A stretch of DNA of 64,000 nt, from NCBI RefSeq assembly GCF_017254845.1, contig NZ_JAFKCU010000007.1:62001-126000 (forward strand), read 5' to 3'. This document shows positions 19,349 to 28,487 of the stretch, in pieces. Position numbers and translations under genes: made by a program. Each line of letters starts with the position of its first letter. Within the stretch, counting starts at the first letter, position 1. The notes under the pieces were generated by a model. The model did no database searches and had not been told where the DNA came from. It saw only the letters and a program-made list of their open reading frames with translations. Origin of the DNA: Algoriphagus pacificus. GTDB lineage: Bacteria; Bacteroidota; Bacteroidia; Cytophagales; Cyclobacteriaceae.

Positions 19349-20414
19349 AGGGAACTATTAATAAGGTTGAAAATTCATCTTCAGTTTTACTCCATTGAAA
19401 AAAGCCATGGTGTTTATAAAAATGGTTAATGATCCTGGTTAAAGTCTGCAATCCATGACCTGAATGGACTTTGGAAACATTTGGTTTGATCAGATTGAAA
19501 GAGGTGCAAACCAAGTATTTATAGCCATTCTTGGTTTGACATAATTTGATGGTAAGGACTGCAGGATTATTACGATCTGAATATTCCCCGTATTTCAGAA
19601 TATTTTCAATCAAGGTGGCCAAAAGCAGCCTAGGAATTTTAAAATATTCCAATGGAAAATCAGGCTCGATTTGGATTTGGAGATATACTTTTTTTGACTG
19701 CCTTTTAACAAAGAACAGGAGCGTATCAATTATCACTAATTCTTCATCCAAAAAGTGAGGTGCATGGGGATTTTTATATGCCTCCTTCATAAGCGTTGAG
19801 AAAGCAGAAACATGTTGGAACAACTCATCAGAATATATCAGTGATTTACCTGCAATATTATTGAGTGCATTGAACATGAAATGTGGACTCAAACTGAGAT
19901 GGTCATGGGAAATCTGAACTTCGGAAAGCATCAGACGGATTTCGAAGTTCTTTTTGACACCAAGTATAAATTCCCGGAAGCTCCAACAAACCAAAGTGAA
20001 GAAAGCGAAATGCATCAATCTGTAGGTTTCCAAGAGAAAGGCCTCAGATCTGTCCAATATTGAAATCAATTGATTTTGATATAGAATGAGGTATTTCAAT
20101 AAAGACAGAAGCAGTATGATGTCGATCAATTGAATAGAAATGACAGCAAGGTTTTTCTTTCCCTTACAGGAGGGATAGAATTCTAAAAAAAGAAACAGAA
20201 TCAGGGGTATTCCAAAGAAAAAATGCATCAAGGGTATGATGATTTTTAAATCATAGGGAAGGAATAGAGAGGTAATAAAGTCATAAAGAAAATATGCCAG
20301 CCACATTACCAAAACAAAGTGTTTGGGTTTATTAATGATCCAAGAGAAAAGGGCATTAGTCCATTCAAAATGGCTGAATATCAATTTTTTTTGAAAGGCA
20401 TAAGATCGGCTCAT
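19320..20414 (-). CDS. Membrane sensor histidine kinase (LytS/His_kinase type)
   Basis: A 364-residue protein. The N-terminal half has about four transmembrane helices (residues ~30-150) with no separate sensor domain. The His-kinase motif 'SHDHLSLSPHFMFNALNNIAG' contains the phosphorylated His, and the ATP-binding part shows an N-box 'LIENILKYG' and a G-box 'SGHGLQTL'. It is the cognate partner of the LytTR regulator by overlap. A signal sensed at the membrane, perhaps a peptide, is likely but not shown by sequence. Confidence 0.9.
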   Translation of the reverse strand: MSRSYAFQKKLIFSHFEWTNALFSWIINKPKHFVLVMWLAYFLYDFITSLFLPYDLKIIIPLMHFFFGIPLILFLFLEFYPSCKGKKNLAVISIQLIDIILLLSLLKYLILYQNQLISILDRSEAFLLETYRLMHFAFFTLVCWSFREFILGVKKNFEIRLMLSEVQISHDHLSLSPHFMFNALNNIAGKSLIYSDELFQHVSAFSTLMKEAYKNPHAPHFLDEELVIIDTLLFFVKRQSKKVYLQIQIEPDFPLEYFKIPRLLLATLIENILKYGEYSDRNNPAVLTIKLCQTKNGYKYLVCTSFNLIKPNVSKVHSGHGLQTLTRIINHFYKHHGFFQWSKTEDEFSTLLIVPYEKDEDSTD

Positions 20415-20437
20415 AGCTTTAAGAAAAATTCAATTCT

Positions 20438-20575
20438 ATGAAAAAAGCACAGGACTTATTACCGGAGATTGAGCATTTTGAATTAAAAAAAGCCAATACT
20501 CCAGACCGGAACAAGGAAAGAACTACGACAAGTTTTTTCCGGGAATGCTTACCTCCATTCACAAGGGCTAGGTAA
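20438..20575 (+). CDS. Possible 45-residue peptide, candidate LanB substrate
   Basis: A short ATG reading frame starts 23 bp from the divergent kinase start. It opens MKKAQDLLPEIEHFELKKAN and ends with a Thr/Ser/Cys-containing tail (TTTSFFRECLPPFTRAR). The charged leader-like half and Ser/Thr/Cys-rich end are what a lanthipeptide precursor would show, and a strong plus-strand terminator follows at 20694-20726. There is no clear ribosome-binding site and the region is unremarkable otherwise, so it may equally be a chance frame in an untranslated RNA. Confidence 0.25.
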   Translation: MKKAQDLLPEIEHFELKKANTPDRNKERTTTSFFRECLPPFTRAR

Positions 20576-20693
20576 GTCATTATTTTGTTGAAGTAGGAAA
20601 ACCTACCAGGTGCAGGATATTTTTTCCTGTTTTAGAAAGTGTTTAAAAAAGACTAATACCGGATCGAAATTCCGGTGGGCAAGGCCCGATCTC

Positions 20694-20726
20694 AAACGGA
20701 TTCAAAAATTGAATCCGTTTTTTATT
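20694..20726 (+). terminator. Strong plus-strand terminator with no annotated gene upstream
   Basis: A 10-bp perfect stem (AAACGGATTC/GAATCCGTTT) is followed by a T-run on the plus strand. It implies a plus-strand transcript between ~20430 and 20700; two further hairpins (GTAGG/CCTAC near 20597, ACCGG/CCGGT near 20660) precede it. Confidence 0.75.
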
Positions 20727-20928
20727 GTGAACCCAAAGCAGATGTGTAGACATCTGATACCTGGATACCATGAAAATGGGCGTATTCATCGAATGTCACC
20801 AAATGGTGTTTTGACTTACCAAGCCATTCTCTAACGATTTTAAGGCTTTTGTAAGCATACGATTTACTTCTCCCGGTCAATACCATGATATCTTTGGCAT
20901 AGATAATCCTTCTTTCAAGAACAATCAT
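20722..20928 (-). CDS. Small DNA-binding-like protein (HTH, excisionase-like)
   Basis: A 68-residue protein with the pattern 'IIYAKDIMVLTGRSKSYAYKSLKIVREWLGK', a helix-turn-helix-like arrangement (AKDI-x3-TG-x-S-x-SYA). It then has 'HLVTFDEYAHFHGI', which recurs in short Bacteroidota proteins that I know only as hypothetical. It may be a regulator or a relic of a mobile-element control gene. Its end overlaps the plus-strand terminator arm. Confidence 0.5.
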   Translation of the reverse strand: MIVLERRIIYAKDIMVLTGRSKSYAYKSLKIVREWLGKSKHHLVTFDEYAHFHGIQVSDVYTSALGSQ

Positions 20929-21318
20929 ACCCTATACAGCAATTACTAGTTATGCTTAGGCCTAAACATTAACTAAAGATATCAAAGCTATTAAAGCTAC
21001 TAAAAATTCAACTACATCCTACTTAAATAAGTTATTTTTTAGTTCCAAGTAGGATTTAATGATGACTTATTTTAAATGGATGGACACTTTTATTGATTAA
21101 TTCGCAATACTTCTATCCCTTTTTAATCAATTTTAATCACCAGGAATCTTGCATGGCTTGTTATTTCAGTCCTTGCCAATCTTCTATTCGTCCTGGTTTT
21201 TTGGCTTTTCGTCCAGAAACATTTGAAAAAGCATTTATCTAGATGACTTTAAATACAGGTTTCAGAAAGGAATTTTCTGGTCTAGCGGTTTAGTCAAGTA
21301 ATTTTTCATCAATGTGAT
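20929..21318. other. Intergenic stretch without a clear gene
   Basis: About 390 bp, AT-rich. A frame near 21140-21240 could encode one hydrophobic helix (LVISVLANLLFVLVFWLF) but has no usable start codon. It is therefore either a gene remnant or chance. The promoter of the MauE-like gene should lie here; none could be assigned. Confidence 0.4.
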
Positions 21319-21753
21319 ATGTCCAGTTCTAATAATATTTCGCTAAGGGATAGAATAGATCAAATGATAAGCTTTGGGCTCATTCTATTATGGACTTATA
21401 CTGGTCTGGATAAACTGATTCGGTTTGAGGGAAGTAAGAAAGCTTTTTTAAATCAGCCTATGCCAAATGAACTTGAAGAAATCTTAGCATTTGCAGTTCC
21501 GGGAATTGAGTTGCTTCTCGCCTTGCTCCTACTCTTTTCTGTAACCCGATGGTGGGGGTATCTCGGGAGTATTTTACTCCTTACGGTCTTTGCCACCTAC
21601 GTGGGATTGATTTGGGTGGGAGCTTTTCCAAGGGTACCGTGCAATTGTGCGGGGATCTTGGAAAGTCTGGGTTGGGGGGAACATTTTGTTTTGAACCTGG
21701 GATTTATTGGAGTGGGGGTTTGGGGACTTTATAATTTAAAATGTAAGAATTAG
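21319..21753 (+). CDS. MauE/DoxX-type redox-associated membrane protein
   Basis: A 144-residue protein with four transmembrane helices in the MauE/DoxX arrangement. The first helix ends 'LLWTYTGLDKLIRF' and the helix 3-4 loop carries the redox-type motif 'PCNCAG'. Family members accompany periplasmic disulfide or thiol chemistry, for instance maturation of methylamine dehydrogenase. Here the relevant partners are probably the TlpA-like thioredoxin and the two-Cys DUF6520 peptide encoded further on. That link is contextual, since ~1.8 kb of repeat DNA lies between. Confidence 0.75.
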   Translation: MSSSNNISLRDRIDQMISFGLILLWTYTGLDKLIRFEGSKKAFLNQPMPNELEEILAFAVPGIELLLALLLLFSVTRWWGYLGSILLLTVFATYVGLIWVGAFPRVPCNCAGILESLGWGEHFVLNLGFIGVGVWGLYNLKCKN

Positions 21754-22214
21754 AAATTTAAAATGAATTGGAGGTTTGGGGAATGATAATGAGAAATGAA
21801 GAATGAGGAGTGAAAGTCAGAAGGATAAAGTGAGAAAGCTAAAATTCAGTGGGCAGTCGCAGGAGACAGTGGGCAGTCGCAGTGGGTAGTGTATTCAGAA
21901 GTCTGAAGCCTGAATTAAGAATGTAGAATGGAGAATTAAAAATGATGAATCCCGAAAGTCACCGAGAGAAAGGAAGAAGTATAAAGTGAAAAAGCTGAAA
22001 AAGGATGGTTCAAATAACACTTGGTAGTCTGACCCTGAAGGGGTCAAATGTAGTAGCCCCGGGTAAGGAGGTACGACGTAACCCGGGGATTGAAAGATTA
22101 TCATTTATTCTAGCGCTGGCTCGGAATTTTTAATAAGAGAAGGATCTATTTGCCAGCAAGATGAATACCAGATGATTTAAGATTTGAATTCTGGACAAAA
22201 TGAATCCTCTAAGA

Positions 22215-22336
22215 TACGCGAGTGAGGACACTCGCTAGGGCAACCATTTAGAAATCAAATGATCCAAGGCTCGCTTGAGGGACTGACCCCAAAGGGGTCA
22301 AATATCAATAGCCCAGGGTTTCAACCCTGGGTTAAA
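22215..22336 (+). repeat. 120-bp direct repeat, copy A
   Basis: It begins ACGCGAGTGAGGACACTCGC, contains the palindromes TGACCCC...GGGGTCA and CCCAGGGTT..AACCCTGGG, and recurs nearly identically at 22618-22738. Shorter, diverged versions of the first 30 bp occur near 22895 and 22985. Confidence 0.8.
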
Positions 22337-22617
22337 GGTTGTGTTGATTTTCCAGCGCTGGCCCGCGATCGTCATTCGGAGAGGAAGGCGTGGCGCCAGC
22401 AAGATGGACTACAAATTGGATTGGAAATCCAATAGTAAAGGTTCGGGATTACATCCTCGGTAATTACCGGGACCCGAACAGCAAGAAATTGGGTCGTACC
22501 TACGGCTCTTTGATTTAAGGATTGGCTTTGGGGATACCTAGCTATCGTGCCTCTGGCACTCAAAGAGATATTAGACATGAGAAATAATATTTATGATTTG
22601 GGAGGATTTTAATCATG

Positions 22618-22738
22618 TACGCGAGTGAGGACACTCGCTAGGGCAACCATTTAGAAATCAAATGATCCAAGGCTCGCTTGGGGGACTGACCCCAACGGGG
22701 TCAAATATTAATAGCCCAGGGTTTTAACCCTGGGTATG
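22618..22738 (+). repeat. 120-bp direct repeat, copy B
   Basis: Almost identical to copy A, about 403 bp away, with only scattered single-base differences. Both are followed by an AGCGCTGGC motif and a 'GCCAGCAAG' motif, suggesting that the full element is longer than 120 bp. Confidence 0.8.
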
Positions 22739-23210
22739 AAGGAATATTATTTCAAAAGCGCTGGCTCGAGAACAGCAATTGGAAACGAAAAGGTTTTGCC
22801 AGCAAGGTGAAAACGAATCGCATTGTGAGAATAGTCTGTGAAGACCCGCCTGCGGACGGGCAGGCACAGACCATGGTTAGGATTTTAATCATTTACGCGA
22901 GTGGAGACACTCGCTATGGCTAAATAGTCTAAAAAGATCCACCTGCGACGGATAGGCACAAACCATGATTGGGAAGACTTGACTGGTGACACTCGCTTGG
23001 GCTAAATGTGTGGTTATTGAATCAAAAACCTTCGGGGTTTGGAAACCCCAAAGGTTCAGGTACTCGGCGTTAAGTCAATCGGTATTAAGCAACTTTAAAC
23101 ATAATTTAACTAATTTTTTCAAATACTTAATCTTTGGAAAAAAAAATATAAAGGGGTGGCTGCTGTAATACCACCCCTAGCCCGATTATTAGAAAAAGGG
23201 CTGAAAAAAT

Positions 23211-23287
23211 GTCAAGGCAGCCAATGGCTGCGAGATATGCCAGCTCTTTGCTGCCGAAATATAGCCTCCTGCGGAGGCTGAAATATT
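23211..23287 (+). repeat. Hairpin-GAAATA array, left copy
   Basis: Three short hairpins each end in GAAATA or a near match: GCAGCC-AAT-GGCTGC then GAGATA; CAGC-TCTTT-GCTG then CCGAAATA; AGCCTCC-TGC-GGAGGCT then GAAATA. The same architecture recurs inside the TlpA gene's 5' end and beyond it. Confidence 0.65.
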
Positions 23288-23552
23288 AATCTTTTAAATG
23301 GTCGGTGGGGCCCGCCTGCGGACGGGCAGGCACAGACCACGGTTGGAGAACAAATGAACGAGATCGCCACACTTTGCTAAAGCACACGATGACTGTAAAA
23401 AGAGGCTCATTTCTCTTAATGGTTTGGGCTAAGAGACAAGCCAATGCCGATGAGCCTCCGAAAGGGAGATGCCGAAAACCCTTTTTTTAGAGTAGGCAAA
23501 CAACCTGAAACGGTTTCCCTGTTTTTGATCTGTTAAAAAACGGGACATAACA

Positions 23553-23840
23553 ATGAATAAATTATCAAAATTACTTCCGGCACTTGCATTGGTTCTGGGA
23601 GCTTTTGCAGCAGTGGCGTTCACTTCGCCTCAACCTGCAACAGGAGAATATGGACTTTCAGGAAGTGTCTGGTACGATGTGACAGGCATTAATCCCGATG
23701 AAGACACCTATGTCTGCAATGAAGATGAAACAAGAGACTGTCTTTTTGATCAGCCTTTTGGAATGGGAACTCCCATTTCTTCTGAGCAGGACAAGGTTTT
23801 TGTAGTCCAAAATGCCAGCAATCTTCCGATTGCACATTAA
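23553..23840 (+). CDS. DUF6520-type small secreted peptide
   Basis: A 95-residue protein with a signal peptide (LSKLLPALALVLGAFAAVAF) of the form I associate with DUF6520 proteins. This is followed by ~70 residues with two Cys (TYVCNEDETRDC), a pattern giving a small disulfide loop. DUF6520 members are commonly found beside SusC/SusD, TlpA and MauE genes in Bacteroidota; their function is unknown. It is transcribed convergently to the SusD gene and closed by a shared terminator, so it is probably expressed on its own. Confidence 0.7.
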   Translation: MNKLSKLLPALALVLGAFAAVAFTSPQPATGEYGLSGSVWYDVTGINPDEDTYVCNEDETRDCLFDQPFGMGTPISSEQDKVFVVQNASNLPIAH

Positions 23841-23849
23841 GTGAAGTTA

Positions 23850-23873
23850 GGGGCCGGATTAAAACCCGGCCCC
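23850..23873. terminator. Terminator shared by DUF6520 gene and SusD operon
   Basis: A GC-rich stem GGGGCCGG/CCGGCCCC with loop ATTAAAAC lies between the two convergent stops. The T-rich tail TTCTTATT favours plus-strand termination. Confidence 0.75.
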
Positions 23874-23876
23874 TTC

Positions 23877-25193
23877 TTATTGCAAATCGTACTGTCTCTG
23901 AGGTACTTTTACAATGAAGTTTTCCGGTTGTGTCTCAAATGAAATCATCTCTCCATTGACCTCTCTTTTTAAAGTTGTAAAGAAAGAGTCATGCACTGAA
24001 AGTCTTTTTAAATCCATCCAACGCTGTCCTCTGAAAAGCAGGGATTTTCTTCTTTCCTCTAAAATGAATTCCAGATCAATTGACAATTCACTTGGGTCAG
24101 CTAAATCTTGATACCTTTTAATCATCAACTTCAAGAGGTTTTCAGTAGCTGATTCGTTATTTCCCATTCTAAAATTTGCTTCAGCTAAGATCAAGAAAAT
24201 CTCATCTAAGGCAATTCCAGTGAAAATATCTTGCCTACCAGTATAATTCCCTTTAAAGGATGAAGCCCCTCTGTTATTTTCAAAAATCAAAGCTGCTCTC
24301 AGATCATTCTCTTTAAAACTCTTGACTAAAGTAGAGTCTATGAAAGCAACTGTATTTCTGGATACAGAACTTTGGGAGATCATATTTGTAAATAAGATCG
24401 TTTCAGAATTGAAAAGAGGGATTGGAAAAGCATTACCAAAGTTCAAATCATTGTAATCCAATAATTCGAAATTGCCTTCCAATATCTTATTTGCGTGAAA
24501 AATCGCTTGTTCTTCATTTCCCAGATAAAGGTAGATTCTTGCCAGCAATGCATGTGCAGCATAAGAGCTAGGCTGGGTGGGATAATTTGTAGCTTTTGGA
24601 AGGTTAGGCAATGCTTCATTCAAATCAGCCAAAATCAGATCAAATATCTTACTTGATTCTTCCATTTCTTTTTGGACACCAAATTCTGCTGTGGTACGGA
24701 ATGGAATACGTATCTCCTGTGAGTCCCCTGCTTGCTCAGGGATCGGAAGGAACAAGACCGCCAATTCAAAATAACCATGTGCCCGCCAAAATAGAGCCCT
24801 GGACTTCAGGTGTGCCATCCTGTTTTGATCCCAATCAGGCTTCTGATTTATCTTATCCAAGATTACATTGGCAGAAAATATCTTTCTATACATTACAGAA
24901 AAGTCCAAGGTAGATTCATTGGGCAGGTAAGGATCATCCGACCATTTATAGGCATTTTGTTGCCAAGGGGAGAAATTGGCCCAGGTGGAATTATCCACCC
25001 AATAATCATCAGCAAACATAAAACTCAAAACCGGGCTTGTATTCAATCGGTCGTAATTGTCTATGATAGCCTCGAATTCTTCTATTGTCTCAGGGACCAA
25101 AATCGACTTATTAGGTTTTTCATCCAGAAACCCCTCACAGCCTACAGCAGTAATAATCAATGTAAGCAAAACTAGTTTGATAAGATTTTTCAT
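23877..25193 (-). CDS. RagB/SusD-family outer-membrane lipoprotein
   Basis: A 438-residue lipoprotein (lipobox AVGCEG) with the SusD opening 'FLDEKPNKSILVPETIEEFEAIIDNYD'. TPR-like helices follow ('YAAHALLARIYLYLGNEEQAIFHANKIL') and a C-terminal 'EERRKSLLFRGQRWMDLKRL', all hallmarks of the family. It would act as the surface lid that captures substrate for the SusC channel encoded just upstream (101 nt gap). Together with TlpA it forms a three-gene minus-strand operon. The substrate is not predictable, but the TlpA link suggests peptides rather than glycans. Confidence 0.92.
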   Translation of the reverse strand: MKNLIKLVLLTLIITAVGCEGFLDEKPNKSILVPETIEEFEAIIDNYDRLNTSPVLSFMFADDYWVDNSTWANFSPWQQNAYKWSDDPYLPNESTLDFSVMYRKIFSANVILDKINQKPDWDQNRMAHLKSRALFWRAHGYFELAVLFLPIPEQAGDSQEIRIPFRTTAEFGVQKEMEESSKIFDLILADLNEALPNLPKATNYPTQPSSYAAHALLARIYLYLGNEEQAIFHANKILEGNFELLDYNDLNFGNAFPIPLFNSETILFTNMISQSSVSRNTVAFIDSTLVKSFKENDLRAALIFENNRGASSFKGNYTGRQDIFTGIALDEIFLILAEANFRMGNNESATENLLKLMIKRYQDLADPSELSIDLEFILEERRKSLLFRGQRWMDLKRLSVHDSFFTTLKREVNGEMISFETQPENFIVKVPQRQYDLQ

Positions 25194-25294
25194 GAGTATA
25201 TAATTTGATTTGTAAGGGTGGGAGAAAATCTACCGGAGAGTCCCAAGTCTAAATGAAAAGGCTCATTGGATTTTCTTCCACCCTATAGATTGAT

Positions 25295-28200
25295 TTAGAA
25301 GTTGATCCGTAGTCCAAAGGCCATGCTTCTGAGAGGCGAGGAATATTGAAAATCGGGATCAAGGTCATCTTTGGATGCTTTCCAGATTATTCCCAGGTTA
25401 TTGGCATAGCCATACAGTTCGGCACTTTCAAAGGGAAGCCAAGGGTTGGCTAATTTGTCAAAACTGTATCCCAATCGGATATCCTGTAAGCGAATATGAT
25501 CCCCCCGCTCCACCAGAATAGAAGAGTTGGAATAATAGAGGTTGCGCAGCACATTTGCATTTGCCGGAAGGGATGGAATCTGAGTAGTTAGTTCGTCTCC
25601 TGGTTCCAGCCATCTTTTGCCATAATCTCCATGTCCGATTTGCCCTCTGAGTAAACTGAAGTAATCAATGGAGGTACGTCTGTAGTAGTATCCAAAGCGG
25701 TAGGAAATATTCAATGAAAGACTAAAGCCTTTCCAGGTAAATGTGTTTCTAAGTGCACCAAAATCAGTTGGTCTGGCAGATCCGTGGAATTTCAGATTTT
25801 CCGGAGTGGCGGAATTGATGATAGCCAAGTAATCTTCGGAAGGTTCACCATCCAAAATTCCAACTGGGTCACCTGTATCCGGATTAAGGCCAGACCAGTC
25901 ATAGGAATAGACCCCAAAAAGCGGGTTGTCCACCACCGGTATAGGAGTAGCTTGGTAAAAAGAATTCAATAATCCTCCTGCAGTCTGGGTGACATCCACC
26001 TTCACTACCTGATCTTTTACTTTGGAATAAAATAAGTCAGTTCTCCATCCTACTGATCCTTTTAGCCAGTTTGCACCTAAGATCAAGTCAATTCCATTGG
26101 TTTGCGTTTCGGCATTGTTACCTGTGATTGTAAAAAAGCCACTGGCTGGGTCAACTCCATATTCACCGATTAAATCCATCCCTCTCTTTTTGTAGAATTC
26201 CAGATTGGCAGTGTACTTGCCGTTACCGGATTCAAAATCAAAGCCTGTATTCCAAATCCCTACCTTTTCCCAACTCAGATTTGGATTGGGAGGATTGACG
26301 ATCTGGGCTCCGGGAATGTTCGGTACAAATCTGCTGGAGGGTTGATTGAAATAAGAGGCGGTCATCAGTCCTGATAAGCTCTTGTCCAAGTTTCCACTGT
26401 AGCCGTAGCTGGTTTTCCATTTCAGGTAGGCATTGCCTAAAAAGGACATGAATTTTTCCTGGCTTAAGGTCCATCCCAGGCCTGCTGACCAAAGGGGGAC
26501 TCCTCTTTTATTTGAATTGACACCAAAGAAATTGGATTGATCCTTTCGGATACTGAGTGTCAAGTCCCATTTATCCCTATAAGTATAGCCTAGATTTGAA
26601 TAGAAGGATATAAAACGATCCGTCAATCCAGAATGGGAAGTTCCTGCATCAATGGTTTGCATGGATGAAGGATTGTAAAAAGAGGGGTAGCGGTTGAGGT
26701 AATCCAAAATTGCGGAGGTAGCCAAAGCATCATTATATCCATAATAGAGGATGGAATTGGACTCTGATTTCAGGTCCCTGACTTCGGTTCCGGCAAGTAA
26801 ATTTAAACTATGCTGACCCTTCCAGTTTTTCTGGTATTTCAGCAAGCCACGAAGGGTATGGGAAAAGGAATAAGACTCTGCAAAATCCAAGATATCTCCT
26901 GAAGGAATCACCTGTCGAATAAGTCCATTTTCATCCAGTTGAGAATATCGATTGACCAAGTCCCTGACAAAGTAGGACTGGGAAGGATTCCGCTCCCTGT
27001 TCCTCGTTCTACCTGTCCAATATTGGTAAGATATATCCGCGGAAAGACCTTCGATGATTTTTAGGTTTAATGCAGTCTGGAACCTGCCGTCAAGCCGTTC
27101 ATTCTTATAGTCTAGTTGGCCGATCTCATTTACCGGTACATTGTACCAATCGAGTAATCCCTGTCCTTGTACAGACTCGATAAAACGCTGCGACAGGTTA
27201 GTGAATATGGGAAGGGGAATTCCAGATGGATCTATTAAGCTTGAATAAGGGCTGTTTTGTGGCAGTTGGGTTCGGGTGTTTGTCTGGGCCTTGGAAATAT
27301 AGGCTCCAACAGACCAGGTAAGCTTGCTGTCAATTAAATCCCAGGAGTTTTTTGCCTGAATGGTCCAACGGTCGTCATCATTGCCATTAATCGAATGAAG
27401 GTTTTTGTCAAAGCCCAGTCCAAATTGGTAGGTGGAAGCGGGACCTCCACCTGCGACTGAAATAGAATGCTGTTGATTGACTTGGGGACGGTAGTATAAT
27501 TGTGTCAGGTCGGTTCTTAGATCTGCATTTTTATAGTTTTGGATTCGACTGGAAGCTTCCTCCTCTGTTATTTTCCCATCGCGAAGGGAGATCAGGGTTT
27601 CTACCACTGGAGGTAGAGCCTGACGGTTTGGGTTTGATTCTGTACTCCTATAGAAATTGTTTTCAAACAAACTTTTTTCAATGTCGACAAAATCCCCCAT
27701 GTTCATCTGGGGTACATAAAAGAGGTCTGGAGCCTGGATTATATTTACATTCGAATTCAATGATACTTTAGGGGCAGAGGATTTTAATCCTGATTTGGTA
27801 CTGATGACGATCACACCATTTCCGGCCCGGGCACCCCATATGGAAGCCGCGGCGGCATCTTTCAATATAGAAATATGCTCCACATCATTTGGGTTGATGC
27901 TTTCCAATGGGCCATCGTAAGGGAAATTATCCACGATAATCAAAGGGGCGGTATTGGCAAATAAGGTAGATCTTCCTCTAATGGAAATCTGATTATTCCC
28001 TACACTGGGGCCTCGGTTGAAGATCAGACCCGGTGTAATATCCTCCAACCTATCGATAAGATTGGTGCTGACCTTTCTGTTTATAAGCTTTCGATCTAGG
28101 GAGACAAATGACCCGGTCACCCGCTCTGCCGGAAGCTCCTGATATCCGGTGGACATGACGGTGACTTCCTCCAGGTTTCTTTGATCGGATTCCATTTGAA

Positions 28201-28486
28201 TCAACAGTTCCTCCGAGTATGGAAGAGTAATGCTTATTTCATAAGGTTTCATCCCTAAGTAGGATACTCTTAAGGAATAGCCTCCTGGTGCGGCATCTAT
28301 CCTGAAGCCTCCATCTTCATCTGTCAAAACCATGTGCTGATCTGTATTTAAGGTGATCAGCGCTCCAGGTAAGGGAACCCCGTCTTCCTGAGAAATTACT
28401 TTCCCTATCAGGGAAGTGCTGTTCTGTGCCTGGAGCATCCCGCTCCAGATTCCGAACCATAGTAGGATTAGTATTTTTTTTGTCAT
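25295..28486 (-). CDS. SusC/RagA-family TonB-dependent outer-membrane transporter
   Basis: A 1063-residue protein. A signal peptide is followed by a carboxypeptidase-regulatory-like domain (residues ~22-95, 'GKVISQEDGVPLPGALITL'). The plug follows (residues ~100-235) with 'ISIRGRSTLFANTAPLIIVDNFPYDG' and 'DVEHISILKDAAAASIWGARAGNGVIVI', then a large 22-strand barrel ending 'SMAFGLRINF'. It imports a substrate across the outer membrane using TonB/ExbBD energy; an ExbB/ExbD set is encoded at 58-60.6 kb. Its start lies 1 nt after the TlpA stop. Confidence 0.95.
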   Translation of the reverse strand: MTKKILILLWFGIWSGMLQAQNSTSLIGKVISQEDGVPLPGALITLNTDQHMVLTDEDGGFRIDAAPGGYSLRVSYLGMKPYEISITLPYSEELLIQMESDQRNLEEVTVMSTGYQELPAERVTGSFVSLDRKLINRKVSTNLIDRLEDITPGLIFNRGPSVGNNQISIRGRSTLFANTAPLIIVDNFPYDGPLESINPNDVEHISILKDAAAASIWGARAGNGVIVISTKSGLKSSAPKVSLNSNVNIIQAPDLFYVPQMNMGDFVDIEKSLFENNFYRSTESNPNRQALPPVVETLISLRDGKITEEEASSRIQNYKNADLRTDLTQLYYRPQVNQQHSISVAGGGPASTYQFGLGFDKNLHSINGNDDDRWTIQAKNSWDLIDSKLTWSVGAYISKAQTNTRTQLPQNSPYSSLIDPSGIPLPIFTNLSQRFIESVQGQGLLDWYNVPVNEIGQLDYKNERLDGRFQTALNLKIIEGLSADISYQYWTGRTRNRERNPSQSYFVRDLVNRYSQLDENGLIRQVIPSGDILDFAESYSFSHTLRGLLKYQKNWKGQHSLNLLAGTEVRDLKSESNSILYYGYNDALATSAILDYLNRYPSFYNPSSMQTIDAGTSHSGLTDRFISFYSNLGYTYRDKWDLTLSIRKDQSNFFGVNSNKRGVPLWSAGLGWTLSQEKFMSFLGNAYLKWKTSYGYSGNLDKSLSGLMTASYFNQPSSRFVPNIPGAQIVNPPNPNLSWEKVGIWNTGFDFESGNGKYTANLEFYKKRGMDLIGEYGVDPASGFFTITGNNAETQTNGIDLILGANWLKGSVGWRTDLFYSKVKDQVVKVDVTQTAGGLLNSFYQATPIPVVDNPLFGVYSYDWSGLNPDTGDPVGILDGEPSEDYLAIINSATPENLKFHGSARPTDFGALRNTFTWKGFSLSLNISYRFGYYYRRTSIDYFSLLRGQIGHGDYGKRWLEPGDELTTQIPSLPANANVLRNLYYSNSSILVERGDHIRLQDIRLGYSFDKLANPWLPFESAELYGYANNLGIIWKASKDDLDPDFQYSSPLRSMAFGLRINF

Positions 28487-28487
28487 G

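Larger units (their letters stand above)
21754..23552. repeat. Repeat-rich non-coding field between MauE and DUF6520 genes
   Basis: About 1.8 kb without a credible gene. It contains the 120-bp direct repeat listed separately, and palindromes of the type TGACCCC-AAAGG-GGTCA and CCCAGGGTT/AACCCTGGG. Three copies of a 'CCGCCTGCGGACGGGCAGGCACAGACCA'-like element occur near 22840, 22935 (diverged) and 23308. There is also a 16-bp tandem 'cagtgggcagtcgcag' (near 21848 and 21869) and a hairpin-GAAATA array near 23211. Confidence 0.7.

Noticed and set aside
20610-20834. 74-residue plus-strand frame
   Set aside because: It crosses a strong terminator and lies antisense to the better-supported 68-residue gene.
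21754-23552. Insertion sequence in the repeat field
   Set aside because: No transposase frame or terminal inverted repeat pair was found.
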